Source: Ammopiptanthus mongolicus
Lineage: Eukaryota; Streptophyta; Magnoliopsida; Fabales; Fabaceae
Assembly: GCA_039655645.1 (NCBI GenBank)
Contig: CM077343.1
Span: 82,761,839-82,825,838, forward strand
Direction: 5' to 3'
DNA length: 64,000 nucleotides
A model generated the notes under the pieces. The model saw only the letters and a list, made by a program, of their open reading frames with translations. It was not told where the DNA came from and did no database searches. Shown here in pieces: positions 12,381 through 23,700 of this stretch (positions are counted from its first letter, which is position 1; every line of letters starts with the position of its first letter). The translations under genes were made by a program, and so were the position numbers.

Positions 12381-12642
12381 TAAAGACCCAAATTGGTCTT
12401 TGACAAAAAAACACGCTGACATTTTGGTCCCTGAGAAATGAAAAATACTAATTTGGCCCTCAAGAATGTAAAATGCAGATCAAATTGATCCTTTTTAGGA
12501 TAATTTTTAGGGACATTTTAGTCTCTGTCAGGGACTATTTTGACCCGCATTTTACATTTTTGAGGACTAAATTGATATTTTTCATTTTTTAAGGATCAAA
12601 ATATCACCGTTATTTTTTGTCGATTATCAATTTGGGTATTTA
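12381..12642. mobile_element. Foldback MITE, family 'GACCCAAATTGG', copy 1
   Basis: The left arm (AAAGACCCAAATTGG, later ATTTTGGTCCCTGAG, GAATGTAAAATG) is the imperfect reverse complement of the right arm. A diverged second copy is at 15781-16015. Confidence 0.75.
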
Positions 12643-12979
12643 CTCAAAAAATCAAGTCATCGAAACATGTTTTTCTTATAAGAGGTAGGAGACATATACA
12701 TACTTGCAGTAAATAGAAGCTAATTAATGTAAAAGTTCTACTCACAAGTATAGTTATACAGCAAGAATGCTATAAAAGCATACCAAAAATCAAGACTCCT
12801 GCAACCACAAGAAACTCCTATCTATTTTCACTATTTTTTCTCTTGCTTAAAAGAAAATAAGGATATCATATTATGATATACTTAAATCAGGAACTTCAAC
12901 TGGCCAATTCACTTTAATTAATAACACTTGTATAAATGCAGTTATCTTTTTTCCTATCACTTTGGTTTGAAGTCCAAAC

Positions 12980-13051
12980 TCAAGAGTCCTTTGTGTTGGT
13001 AGCACTTGAATTGTCAAATTCAGTACCACTAGCTGTAACTCGAATTTGCTT
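12980..13051 (-). pseudogene. Possible orphan terminal exon of an unidentified gene
   Basis: On the minus strand a good acceptor (pyrimidine-rich, ending TTGCAG) precedes 23 sense codons, reading KQIRVTASGTEFDNSSATNT then KDS, and a TGA. The codons look like a real plant C-terminus. No upstream exon can be found because an LTR element starts at 13120. It may be a gene relic or chance. Confidence 0.25.
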
Positions 13052-13119
13052 CTGCAAGGAAATAGGAAAACATCAAATTGAATGGTACGACTAAATTTAA
13101 AATTTTAAATAGTGCAAGT

Positions 13120-14635
13120 TATTAGAGATGTAATTGTATAAAAATTAGTTAGTAATTAGTTATTTTTATATTTTCTATATAAGTCATGTAAATATGTTGA
13201 TGTAATCACTTTTCTCATTCAATTAAATAGCAATTTCACTTTTTCTCTCCACTTGTGTCATCCCTTCATGGATAACATGATATGGGAAACATGATATCAA
13301 AAAGATATCATCGGAAGATCTTTCCGCTACATTCTCCTTGAAAAAGTTGCTTCATTTAGCAACTTTCTTCATCTCATCTCTATTTTTCTTCTCTGCTTTC
13401 ATTGCATTTTCTCAGCTTTTCTCAATCTTGAATCTCTAAATTATGTTTTCATTTTCCTTTTCATTTCCCCGAGAAAAGCCACAAACACGTTTCTACCTTT
13501 TCTTTCTTCTCGTATGATTTCTTGTTTTTTTTTTTTTTTTAGTGTACAACTAAAGGAAAAAGCAACAAAGCAGAAAGCTTTTTCTTGCTTTCAATCTTAG
13601 ATCAACATTTTCTTTGTTTTTCTCTCTGCTTCTCTTTACTCTCAAAAATTCCTTCACCCTCTTACATTCATTTTAACTCAAATTTCATTTTCTCAAAAAA
13701 AAAAAAAAAAAAAAAAAAAAAAACAAGGAAGGTCGTCATTATTATGGCGACTCCATCAACGCGGACATAACTAGCCCAAGTGCAAGCAGTGTGGCAATGT
13801 TGCTCGTTCTAGGTGTCCGTATGAATGTTGCAAGAGTTGTTGTTCAAGAAATCAAAATTCATGTGTTAAAGACAAGTTCAACTTTTCCTGACAAGACACC
13901 AACTTCTGGTGTTGCTCCAAGATTCACCATTTTTGACATTCTGTTTGAATCAAGATTCTTCCTGAATTATCTGGTTCTTGGTGTTTCTTTCAATGCCCAA
14001 AATTTTTACATTTTCAATATTGTTGCAAGTAAGCATTTGTGATTAAATAGCATTGATATTTGATTCTTTCGCTTCTGCCAAGTGGTTAAGACTTGAATAT
14101 AGTTTTTGCATAAGTGGTAAAAGCGTTTACCTTAAATTGATATTGATATTTGGAGGCCTACAGAACCCAGTTTGGAATGACTTTGACTAATGTTAATTCC
14201 AGCGAGTTAGCTCCTTTCATATACAAATTCATTTTTTTGCCAATGTTCATTCTGGAAAGATTTGGAGACGTCGGAAGAAGACTGATGAGGGCCAAAAGAA
14301 GGTCGAAGACTTCTCCGATTTATACATTTCGACCGTTACCTATATCATTGTTAGTTTTTCTTGATTAGTCGATGTAATTACGACTTGTATCTTTGTAATT
14401 TTCATTAATGATTGTTCATTATTTTTCACTTGTATTGTGTTGTTCATTCTCAAGCTTGAAGTACTAACACTTCCATCTTGCGGGGGATTATTAGAGATGC
14501 AATTGGTTAGAAATTAGTTAGTAGTTAGTTACTTTCCTGCTTTCTATATAAGCTATGTAAATGTGTTGATTTAATCACTTTTCTCATTCAATCAAATAGT
14601 AATTTCACTTTTCTCTCAACTTCTTACATTCTTCA
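13120..14635 (+). mobile_element. Short LTR retrotransposon (about 148-bp LTRs) carrying a host gene fragment
   Basis: The two direct repeats, 13120-13268 and 14489-14635, both start TATTAGAGATG and share 'CTATATAAG', 'TTTCTCATTCAAT' and a C/T-rich end. A polypurine tract (TTGCGGGGGAT) lies directly before the second copy, as expected for a 3' LTR. The inside is only about 1.2 kb with no gag-pol, so the element is non-autonomous (TRIM or LARD type). The interior holds a piece of a host gene (13744-13945) and T/C-rich sequence resembling its 5' UTR. Confidence 0.7.
13744..13945 (+). pseudogene. Captured fragment of a cysteine-rich plant gene
   Basis: An ATG opens MATPSTR. After a frameshift near 13770 comes KCKQCGNVARSRCPYECCKS and then CCSRNQ; a second shift leads to IHVLKTSSTFPDKTPTS. 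The CxxC...C...CCKxCC spacing suggests a small zinc-binding domain. I remember similar N-termini in an uncharacterised conserved plant protein family but cannot name it. Two frameshifts and loss of several codons around the last cysteine show that it is dead. A pyrimidine-rich leader with an A-run precedes the ATG. Confidence 0.5.
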
Positions 14636-14639
14636 ATGA

Positions 14640-15150
14640 ATGCCATGTTTCCTAACACAAGTCACTAACAATAGATCATACATCAGCCTTAGCTGTTTTA
14701 TCTCTTTGACACCCCGTTTTGTTATGGTCAAACTCTTTGCAAATGCTACACCTCATTGTATTGGACCTTCTTGTATCATTTTGCCCAAAATGACCTTCAT
14801 CAGTACCTCTATTATGAGTCCTCCTTAGCCTACGTGGTAGCCTCTTAAGCTTTGGTGGATCTACTATTGGAAATCCACCCTTGTTGCTTTCATCCTGCTC
14901 GGGCATGGGATGGATCGACTCCTCATATGTTCTGAAATACATTCAAATGTAGTAGTAATCATTATAATACCTTTCCACATAAGCTCTTTAATAGGCAATG
15001 CAAGCACAAGCATGAGTGCATGTCAAACCAGATAAATTCCAATATTTGCAGCCACATTTTCTAGTCCTAAGGTTCACCACAAATTTGAATAACCCAAATT
15101 TGGCCCCATCAACTTCCGGTTGAATGCATGTGATTTTTACAAGTTGTGTG
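14640..15150 (-). pseudogene. Mutator-like (MULE) transposase C-terminal remnant
   Basis: The minus strand reads EVDGAKFGLFKFVVNLRTRK followed by CGCKYWNLSGLTCTHACACI. This CxC(n)CxH pattern is the SWIM zinc finger of MuDR/FAR1-type transposases. About 20 codons and one or two stops later, MYFRTYEESIHPMPEQDE and a proline/lysine/arginine-rich linker lead to the zinc knuckle CSICKEFDHNKTGC (within 14676-14942). The catalytic part is absent. It abuts the short LTR element. Confidence 0.75.
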
Positions 15151-15410
15151 TGTCTTATACTTATGTCTAATGGTGAGTATGATTTCTAATTTAAAGAACA
15201 CGAGAAGTTTTATTAATTCTGTAATTAATATTTTTAATTTTAATTTTGAAACTAAATAATTTCATATAAAAAATAGTGATTTTCAAATGTGGAGAATAAT
15301 ATAAATTTTCAAAATTTTAAATCATACATCAAAATAATATAATTAAATTGAAATTTAATTTTGACACACCATCTATACATATATATATATATTATATATA
15401 TATATATATT
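15151..15410. other. AT-rich stretch ending in (AT)n
   Basis: No coding signal. TA-rich dinucleotide runs occur at about 15378-15409. Confidence 0.5.
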
Positions 15411-15648
15411 GCATAATATGTTAATTCTTTTTTTGGTAACCTTGATATAGGTACAAAGTATCCATCATCATTAGCAGTGACTGATCTCCTTCGGGGAACC
15501 CGTTGGACACGCAAGGTGGGTTTTCCCCTCCCAATCAGGTTTTCTGGATACACAAAAGTCATGATTCAAACCCTTGACCACTTGCTTAAGTTGTCTGAGT
15601 CCCTTACCACTCGGACCAATGATATGTTGGTGCATAATGTGTTAATTC
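15410..15648 (-). mobile_element. tRNA-derived SINE, second family, with about 18-bp target duplication
   Basis: Read on minus, the body (15630 down to 15428) carries an A box (GGTCCGAGTGGTAAGG), a B-box-like GGTTTGAATCATG, and an A-run at the end. The flanks TGCATAATATGTTAATTC (15410-15427) and TGCATAATGTGTTAATTC (15631-15648) differ at one base and are read as the target-site duplication. The sequence is unrelated to the SINE at 8130. Confidence 0.8.
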
Positions 15649-15780
15649 AAACCTGAACTTTAAAGTTTATGCATTAATTGGAAATAAACTTAAAATTTTA
15701 TATTGTTTTCCTGCCTCGCATCTAAACTTACCTTGAACGAATTTTGATGTGAAATCCAATGATTAATGGTAGATCAAAGG

Positions 15781-16015
15781 ATCATGACAAAAAAACATGA
15801 TGATATTTTGGTCCCTAAGAAATGAAAATACCAATTTGATCCTCAAGAATGTAAAATGCGGGTCAAATTAATCCTTTTTAGGGATATTTTAGTCTCAGTC
15901 AAGGACCAATTTGACCCGCATTTTACATTCTTGAGAACCAAATTGATATTTTTCATTTCTCAGGGACTAAAATGTCACCTCTGATTTTTTATCGAGAACC
16001 AATTTGGGTCTTTAC
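15781..16015. mobile_element. Foldback MITE, family 'GACCCAAATTGG', copy 2
   Basis: It shares the ATTTTGGTCCCT..GAAATG, GAATGTAAAATGCGGGTCAA and CAATTTGGGTCTTTACTC blocks with 12381-12642 in the same order. About 20 bp of the left end are missing or diverged. Confidence 0.75.
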
Positions 16016-16877
16016 TCTTAATGATAAATAGGAACTAACATAATAAAATTGTTTGCAAATTATTTCATTTCTAGAAAAGTCTTTTTTTTTTTTTTTTTTT
16101 GTAATAAGAAAAGTCCTTTTCAATTTAAAGTAATAATTCAATTTTAATGCACAACTAATGAAATTTATTTACACTCACTTAATCTCGTAGCAAACAAACT
16201 ATTTAATTTAGTCAAAAAAACAAACAAACTATTTAATGAGTTTGACTATATAAATAATTTTATGAGATCTCAAACTATTTAAATAATAAAGCAACTTATT
16301 ATTAGATAAAATTTTAAAATTCTCTTGTTTGCACTTAAACTACAAAAATTAAATTCTTAATTACAATAACAGTATGTTCATATTATTTCTTGCAATATTA
16401 CTCGGAGTTACATGACCAAAGCTTTTTTTTTTGAATCAACCAAAGCTAGTCTTTACCGTTTAACAATTCAAATGTAAATTTTCTACGAATAATTAAGGAA
16501 ATTGAGAATTGTAGACATTGGCCTTATCGGATTAGTATTATATTATTATTATTATTATTCATTACACGCAATGGAAGTTGTATCCTATATCTTAATGTGC
16601 TGCGTTATTGTACATCGATCACAGATTGTTGGGAGAGAGGTTGATGTGTAAAATTAAGTAAAAGCTAATTTGTCTCTTTTACCTTTTCTTTCTAACCACA
16701 AATGACAAATAATAGCCAAAGAAAGAAAAATTCAAATAAGGAGAAAGGGAAAATAGTAAGTCAAAGAGTGAAAAATGAGCGGAGAAGCGATACAAAAGGA
16801 TGCACCACACACACGGACCGGTTGAGAGACAAGTTCGGGAAAATGAATCTTATGGTTGAAAAAGGCTGAGACAATAG
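16016..16877. other. Upstream region of SKS gene 1, no gene seen
   Basis: AT-rich with T-runs and a (TTA)n tract near 16540. The last 250 bp become purine-rich and probably form the promoter of the SKS gene at 17034. Confidence 0.45.
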
Positions 16878-16884
16878 TATAAAA
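16878..16884 (+). promoter_or_regulatory. TATA box of SKS gene 1
   Basis: TATAAAA, in the context AGTATAAAAGGG, lies about 156 bp upstream of the start codon, a normal plant distance allowing a leader of about 125 nt that is purine-rich. Confidence 0.6.
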
Positions 16885-17033
16885 GGGAAGGGTTGTGAGT
16901 TGAATTAAAACACAGAAGAAGAGAATAAATAAAAGCTATCTTCTTCCAAATAAAAAAGAGTCAGGAAGGAGATAGGGAAGGGTTGAGAGGGAAAAAAAAA
17001 AACAAATAAAATAAAATAGGAAAAAAAGAGAAA

Positions 17034-18939
17034 ATGGGTCGTGGGGCAATGCTAGTGATGATGCTGTGCCTCATGGCTGCAGCCGTAAGGGGTGAAGACC
17101 CTTACCTCTATTTCACATGGAATGTCACATATGGCACCATTTCTCCATTGGGTATTCCCCAACAAGCCATTCTCATCAATGGTCAATTCCCTGGACCTGA
17201 AATCAACTCCACCAGCAACAACAACATTGTTTTGAACGTGTTCAACAACCTTGATGAGCCATTCCTCTTGACCTGGCACGGTGTTCAACAAAGGAAAAAC
17301 TCATGGCAAGATGGTACATTGGGAACTCAATGTCCCATTGCACCTGGAACTAACTACACCTACAAATTCCAGGTTAAGGATCAAATCGGTAGCTTCTTTT
17401 ACTACCCAGTTGTTGGTTTACAAAGAGCAGCTGGTGGTTTTGGTGGCCTTAGAATCCATAGCCGTTTGTTGATTCCTGTCCCTTATGCTGATCCTGAAGA
17501 TGAGTATTGGGTTCTCATTGGTGATTGGTATGGAAAGAGCCACAAAACTCTTCAGAAATTCTTGGACAGTGGTCGCTCTCTTGGAAGACCAGATGGTGTT
17601 CTCATCAATGGTAAGAATGCAAAGGGTGATGGAAGTGATGCACCACTTTACACAATGAAGCCTGGAAAGACATACAAGTACAGAATCTGCAATGTTGGTA
17701 TCAAGGATTCACTTAACTTCAGGATCCAAGGTCACCCCATGAAGCTTGTTGAGACAGAAGGATCTCACACTGTTCAAAACATATATGATTCCCTTGATGT
17801 CCATGTTGGTCAATGCTACTCTGTCCTTGTCACTGCTGATAAAGAACCAAAAGACTATTACATGGTTGCTTCATCACGTTTCACAAAGAAGGTTCTCACT
17901 GGTAAGGGTATCATCAGTTACACCAATGGTAAAGGTCCTGCATCACCTGAACTACCTGAAGCACCTGTTGGTGGGCTTGGTCTCTTAACCAATTCAGGTC
18001 CTTCCGTTGGAACCTTACAGCTAGCGCTGCTAGGCCTAACCCTCAAGGTTCTTACCATTATGGTCAGATCAACATCACCAGAACCATCAAGTTTGTTAAC
18101 TCTTTCTCCACGGCACAAGGCAAGCTTCGTTATGCTATCAATGGTGTGTCTCATGTTGACCCCGAAACCCCACTTAAACTTGCTGAGTACTATGGAATTT
18201 CTGACAAGGTTTTCCAATACAACACCATCTCTGATGTACCCCCTGCAACTCTTAACGACATCAAGTTGGCTCCTAATGTGATCAATGCTACATTCCGTAC
18301 CTTTATTGAGATCATCTTTGAGAACCCTACAAAGACCATTCAGTCATATAACTTGGGTGGTTACTCCTTCTTTGCTGTTGCGTAAGTACATTTTCCTTAA
18401 TTAATTTCTTCTTCTTATAATAATATACTATAGTATCAAGGTTTTAAACTGCGATCGCGACCTGATTTTAAAACCCTAATCGCTACCGTTGTTTTTATGA
18501 TGTTTACCTTCTTTATATATATTTTGACTCTCTCAATATTATATATCTACAATATGTATGTTTATATATATGTTGATAATATATAACTAATTGATTTCTT
18601 TCTTTGTGTTTTTTGGTTATTGATCAATATGAATGCAGCGTTGAGCCAGGGACTTGGTCACCAGAGAAGAGGAAGAACTATAACCTTCTTGATGCTTTGA
18701 GCAGACACACAGTTCAGGTGTACCCAAAATCTTGGGCTGCAATCATGCTAACATTCGATAATGCTGGTATGTGGAACTTGAGGTCAGAAAATGCTGAGAA
18801 TCGTTACTTGGGACAACAACTCTACATCAGTGTTTCGTCACCAGAACGTTCTCTCAGGGATGAGTACAACCTTCCAGAGACTCAGCTTGTTTGCGGTATC
18901 GTCAAGGATCTGCCTAAGCCAGCACCAGCCTTCACCTAG
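17034..18939 (+). pseudogene. SKS: SKU5-similar (L-ascorbate oxidase homolog) gene, copy 1, one-base frameshift
   Basis: Two exons, 17034-18381 and 18639-18939, are joined GC|C across a GT-AG intron. The encoded multicopper-oxidase fold (three cupredoxin domains) would be about 549 aa with a signal peptide ending before EDPYLYF. Family members are secreted, often pollen-expressed, cell-wall proteins that lack oxidase activity. The copper ligands are replaced: TWHG instead of HWHG, FFYYP in place of HSH, WNLRSEN in place of HCH. One T is missing near 17970 (GTTGGTGGGC here, GTTGGTTGGGC in copy 2), which shifts the frame; downstream codons continue perfectly in the new frame to the TAG. It is otherwise intact, so a recent null allele or a sequence error are both possible. 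It lacks the intron found between T-W and H-G in copy 2. Confidence 0.88.
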
Positions 18940-20640
18940 AAGTGCATGTTTCTTCCCAATTCAATCATTCATCAATGCCGTGCAGCTCTTATAACCATTA
19001 ATTCCTTGTCATAATTCACATACCTTAGCTTTTGTAACTTGTGTATCATCAACCCTTTCCTGAATGCAATTCATTTTCCTCTTCATATATGTAACGCATA
19101 TTATATGTCAAATTCTCCTTCCCGTTACCTTTCGTCTTTTATATGTGGTTTTGACATGAAATATTCAACAATATTATTTCAATTTTTTTTAATGTGAAAT
19201 ATGTATATCTATCATTTCTTTCATTTCAATTGAGACCGGTCGACAAGAAAAATTGAGAGCAAATTAAAAAACAATTCTACCGAGAAATTAAACAGGGAAA
19301 AAAATATGAGTCTAAAAATGAAGTACACGAAATATTTAAGAAGGAAAACAAAAAGAGGTGTAACTGTAACTTGTTAACACAAGAGATTGAACAAGAAGAA
19401 ATAAGAAAACAATAAAATAAGAAAAAATGTACAAGCCAAAAAGCTAAGTTAATAAAATATAACAATATAGTCAAGGGTAATGGTAACAAAATGATGATTA
19501 TTCTGAAACCACTGGAATTGGATAGTTTGTGTTAATTCATAAGTTTAAACCTCATTACTTTGTACTGAAAAAATCAGGATTATTCTATTGCATTAGAGCC
19601 TAAAAACCAATAAATAAAATAACATTGATTAAAAAAATGTTCAAATAACAAAATTGATGCATATTGTTAGTATGAAATAAAAGAAATATATGAGACATCA
19701 CCAAAAAGTTAACTAAGAAAGAGGAATAAAATATAATTAATCTCATAAAAAAGGAAGAAGAAAAAAGCCTAATGATTTTTATGTCATAAATTGCTACCGT
19801 GGTACTGGTACCTAGACAACCATTTGTTCTAAATTTACCACTTTTTTTTTTGTTAGTAAAATTTAATTACCACTTTATTTAAAAGGTGAATTCATATAAT
19901 TAAATGTCTCAGAATGAGAAAAAAAATCTAAAAACTTAAGGGCAATTCCATTATTTTTGCCAGCATCTTTCTCTTGTATATGTAGTGAATATAATGCTGT
20001 TACTCATCAATTTGTTCGTTAATCTTTGGGGATATTGATGATCTTCAGGTTTTGTTTTCAGATTCACCACCTATATCAGATATGTTTGTCTGATATTGAG
20101 TTGGTTCTGACTAATCAATTAACATATTAATTAATTGCTTATTAGTGTGCCCCAGATGTATTTTATAAACTCATGTTTAGAATTTAGAAGCATTTATTTC
20201 ATACTTCATTTCATGAGGGCTTGTTCAGATTCATTAATTTATTCGGGTGGGCAGCCATTATTTGTAATGATAAGGAAGATTTTATTTTTCATTGTTGTGA
20301 GAATGCATATGAAACTCCTCAGCATTTCAGCTATCAAAGTTTTCACACCAAATCTTGCTAAAAGGGAACTTTGAGTTTTGACTATAAAATTTTAAATATT
20401 GTATTTAATATTAGATAATTACTTTTACTCTCACTACTATATTTTTTATCTTTTTTATATATACATATTTCATAAATACATCATAAAAATAAAAAAGGCA
20501 TCATATGATATATCCTAAAATTGATGTACAAAGAACATTTTCGAATGAAACCTAGAAACAGTTATAACATGTCCATATGAAGTATGAGAAGCACATCAAT
20601 TAAAAACAAAGTCGATATGACTTCCTTATAAGCTGAGTTT
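18940..20640. other. Intergenic, no gene seen
   Basis: The first part holds the 3' UTR of SKS copy 1. The rest is AT-rich without recognisable ORFs or element ends. Confidence 0.5.
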
Positions 20641-20762
20641 GGTAAGACCAAACCGCTAGGTTATAACAGATAGCTTATAACGAATAAGCTACAAGGGGTG
20701 TTTGGTAAACGCTCTTGACTCACTAGATTATAATGTTTTTCACTAGCTTATAGCGTTTTTTT

Positions 20763-23700
20763 AGGTTCTATTTGATAAAAAAAATAGTTGATAAGCTAGT
20801 TTATGATCGATAAGCTAGCTTATAATTGATAAACGAGTTTGTAGCTAAAAACTTACACCTGATAGCTGATAGCTATAAAGCTAGCTGATTGAATTTGAAA
20901 CGTTTGATAATATTGATGGTTGAAGTAGCTTATAAATGTAAAATGCACTACAAGAATAATGGTTATTACAAGCAGATCTATACCGATGGTCAAGAGCCGT
21001 TGATATTAATTTTGTGCATTACCAAAGGCTAAACACTGTTGGTGATCGTATCAATTGGTTTCCTTCCATTTTACAGACGGTTATGCTCGTCGGTACTAAA
21101 AAAGATAATTATTGAAGGCTAAGCCCTTGGTAAACCGTCAATAAAATTAGCTTGCATTTACACGAAATAATGGGCGCGAAGCTTTTGAGAGTTATGGAAG
21201 AGCATAGCCCTCGATAATGGTATTTTACATTACCGAAGGGCACAACCCTCGATATGTATCAACGCCTCTTTTATTACTTACCAAGGGGTAAAACCCTCGA
21301 TAATGGTTTTTTACATTACCGAAGACCATGGCTCTCGGTAAGTGATCTTTGGGTTTACGAGGATTTTATTGTTATCGATGGTGATAACCATCGGTAAAGG
21401 GAAAATACATTACTGAAGGGTAAGCCCTCAATAAGCAACTTTTAGGTTACCGAGGTTTTTATTATTAGCAACGGTTATCACCGCCGTGCGAACCACAGAA
21501 CCGTTTTCCGTCGCTCACCATCGCGTCTCTCAGGTCCTCGCGTCTAAGACCTCCACCCCTCGCGTCTCTGCTCCTAGCGTCCGAGACCAACCACCCCTCT
21601 CCTTTCTCTATGCAAGTATGTGTCTCCCTGTCCTCTCTTATCTGTTAATTTCAGCTTCAGTTCCTCACCTCTCTGTTCAGTTTTAGTTTTCTTTCTAGCG
21701 GTTCAAGCCATGACGGTTCAAGCCTTCAATGCAAGCTCCGAGCTCCACGGCACAGGTACTTCATTTCTGGTTCAAGCCCTTCAACGCAAGCTCCGAGCTC
21801 CAAAATCTGTTTTATTGAAATTTTCGGAGTTCGTTTCTGGTTTCTTGATTGAAATTTTTTGAGTTCTTTTTCCCCCCATTTTCAGAGAAACTGTGTCGTA
21901 TTAGAAATTGGTGATTAGAAATATTTGTTGTATTAGTGTTGTATTATAAATTTTGGCAAATTTGTGTTGTATTAGAAACATGTGTTCTAAAATATGTTTT
22001 GTATTAGTGAAAATTTTAGAGAACATGTAAGTGTACTCAATATGTGTTGTGTTTGTCTTGATTTGTTTGTGTTTGGTAATGTCAATTTCCCCCCTATTCA
22101 CTCGTTCCTTGACTTCTACCCATGGAAGAATGAAGGAATGAAATTTGTTTCTGCAATATTTTGTTTGCGTTTTTTATCCAAACATTAGTTTGTGTTGATA
22201 TCTATGATTAGTTTTTGTTGTCAACTGACATATTCTGATTGGATTTTTTTTAAAAAAATTTTGATTTTCTGATGGAGTTGTGTGACTTTGCTTTTTTGAA
22301 CTAGTGCATAAGACTTTAATTTAAAAATAATCATAACTAATTTTAATGAACTGATTAAAAAATCAACTAAGTATAATAATAATTAATACTAAATTAATTA
22401 ATTGACTAATTGAGTAAGTAATTAAGTAATTATAATAATAAATAAAATAAATAAATTATCGATATAAGATTAAATTAGAAACTTGGACGTAAGGGTCTAG
22501 TCCACTAAATCAAACACACAAAATAAAAAAAATAAAAAAAAACGGCTTGGGTGGTGGTGGTTGTATCACGATAGATTGCAGGTGATTGAACAGCGACTCG
22601 TGCAACGCAACGAGACTAATGAATAAAATTTTAAATTTAAATAATTAAATAAGGTAGGAATAATAAATAATATTTAAATAATTAAACAAACATATTAAAT
22701 AAATTATAGAAATAGTTAAATAACAAAATAAGTTAATAAAATTAATAAGTCGGCAATAATTAAATTTAGGAATAGATATCAATTTCTTTTAGCATTTATA
22801 ATAGGTGTTAAGCCTCATAAAACTTAAACAAAAAAACTAAATATTAAAAATTTAAAATTTAATATCTAATAGGGCTTGATTGAATTAGTATGAAGTTATG
22901 TTTTTAACTAGATGAATAGTTTTTTAGAATAGTTTATCGATTTGTTTGCCAATTTTATGAGTCCTTATACAATTTATGTTCCTAAAGTGAAAGGGTTTGA
23001 ACAATTGCTTTTATCCTATGAACTCGAATTTCAAGTACAAAGGGAAAATTTGCCTCATAGGGTTAAAGTTTTATTTTCTAGATGGGTTAATACTTGAGCA
23101 AAACCTTAGTTTCTCGTTTGCAGTTCAATGTTATTGAGCACATGTACTCTTTCAAGGTACCACTCATCATTATATTGAATCTGGAATTGTCCAAGTGGGA
23201 CAGTTTGGAGAAAAACTTTTCTTCACTCTTATAATAGTCATTACTTACTTCTCATGCCTTGTATTTGACGAAATTTTATTCTGATACATTTTCTTTGTTT
23301 TCTAGGTGCAAACATTGATCGCGATAGATCTCATCGTAGTCAAGTGTTGTACTTGGAGACCAATGGAAATTGCTGTCAAAATTTCGTCAAATATAAGGTA
23401 TCTGAATTAAGAAATAACTATTAATTAACCGATTGAGTGTTAAAAAAGTTTCTTCTCAAATGAAATAGGATTATACCAATTAATGAAAGAAGTGTGGGCG
23501 TTGGATGATGCAGGCCATTGTCGCTACTGAGGAGCATGAGCATCCGATGATGGCCATCATGTAGATGTTGATGGAACAACAAAGGGAGTTGTTGCAGCGG
23601 ATCCCACAACCCGATATGCAACAGTAGCAGCCCCCATAATAGTAGCCTCAGTCGAGCTAACCCACCGAGTAGGAGGACCAGTCATCACCATTAAAAGATC

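Noticed and set aside
17052..17291. Minus-strand ORF opposite SKS copy 1
   Set aside because: Antisense shadow of a strongly coding exon with no motif.
21486..21862. Overlapping ORFs inside the CACTA element
   Set aside because: S/P/L-rich frames without transposase motifs, in GC-richer filler sequence.
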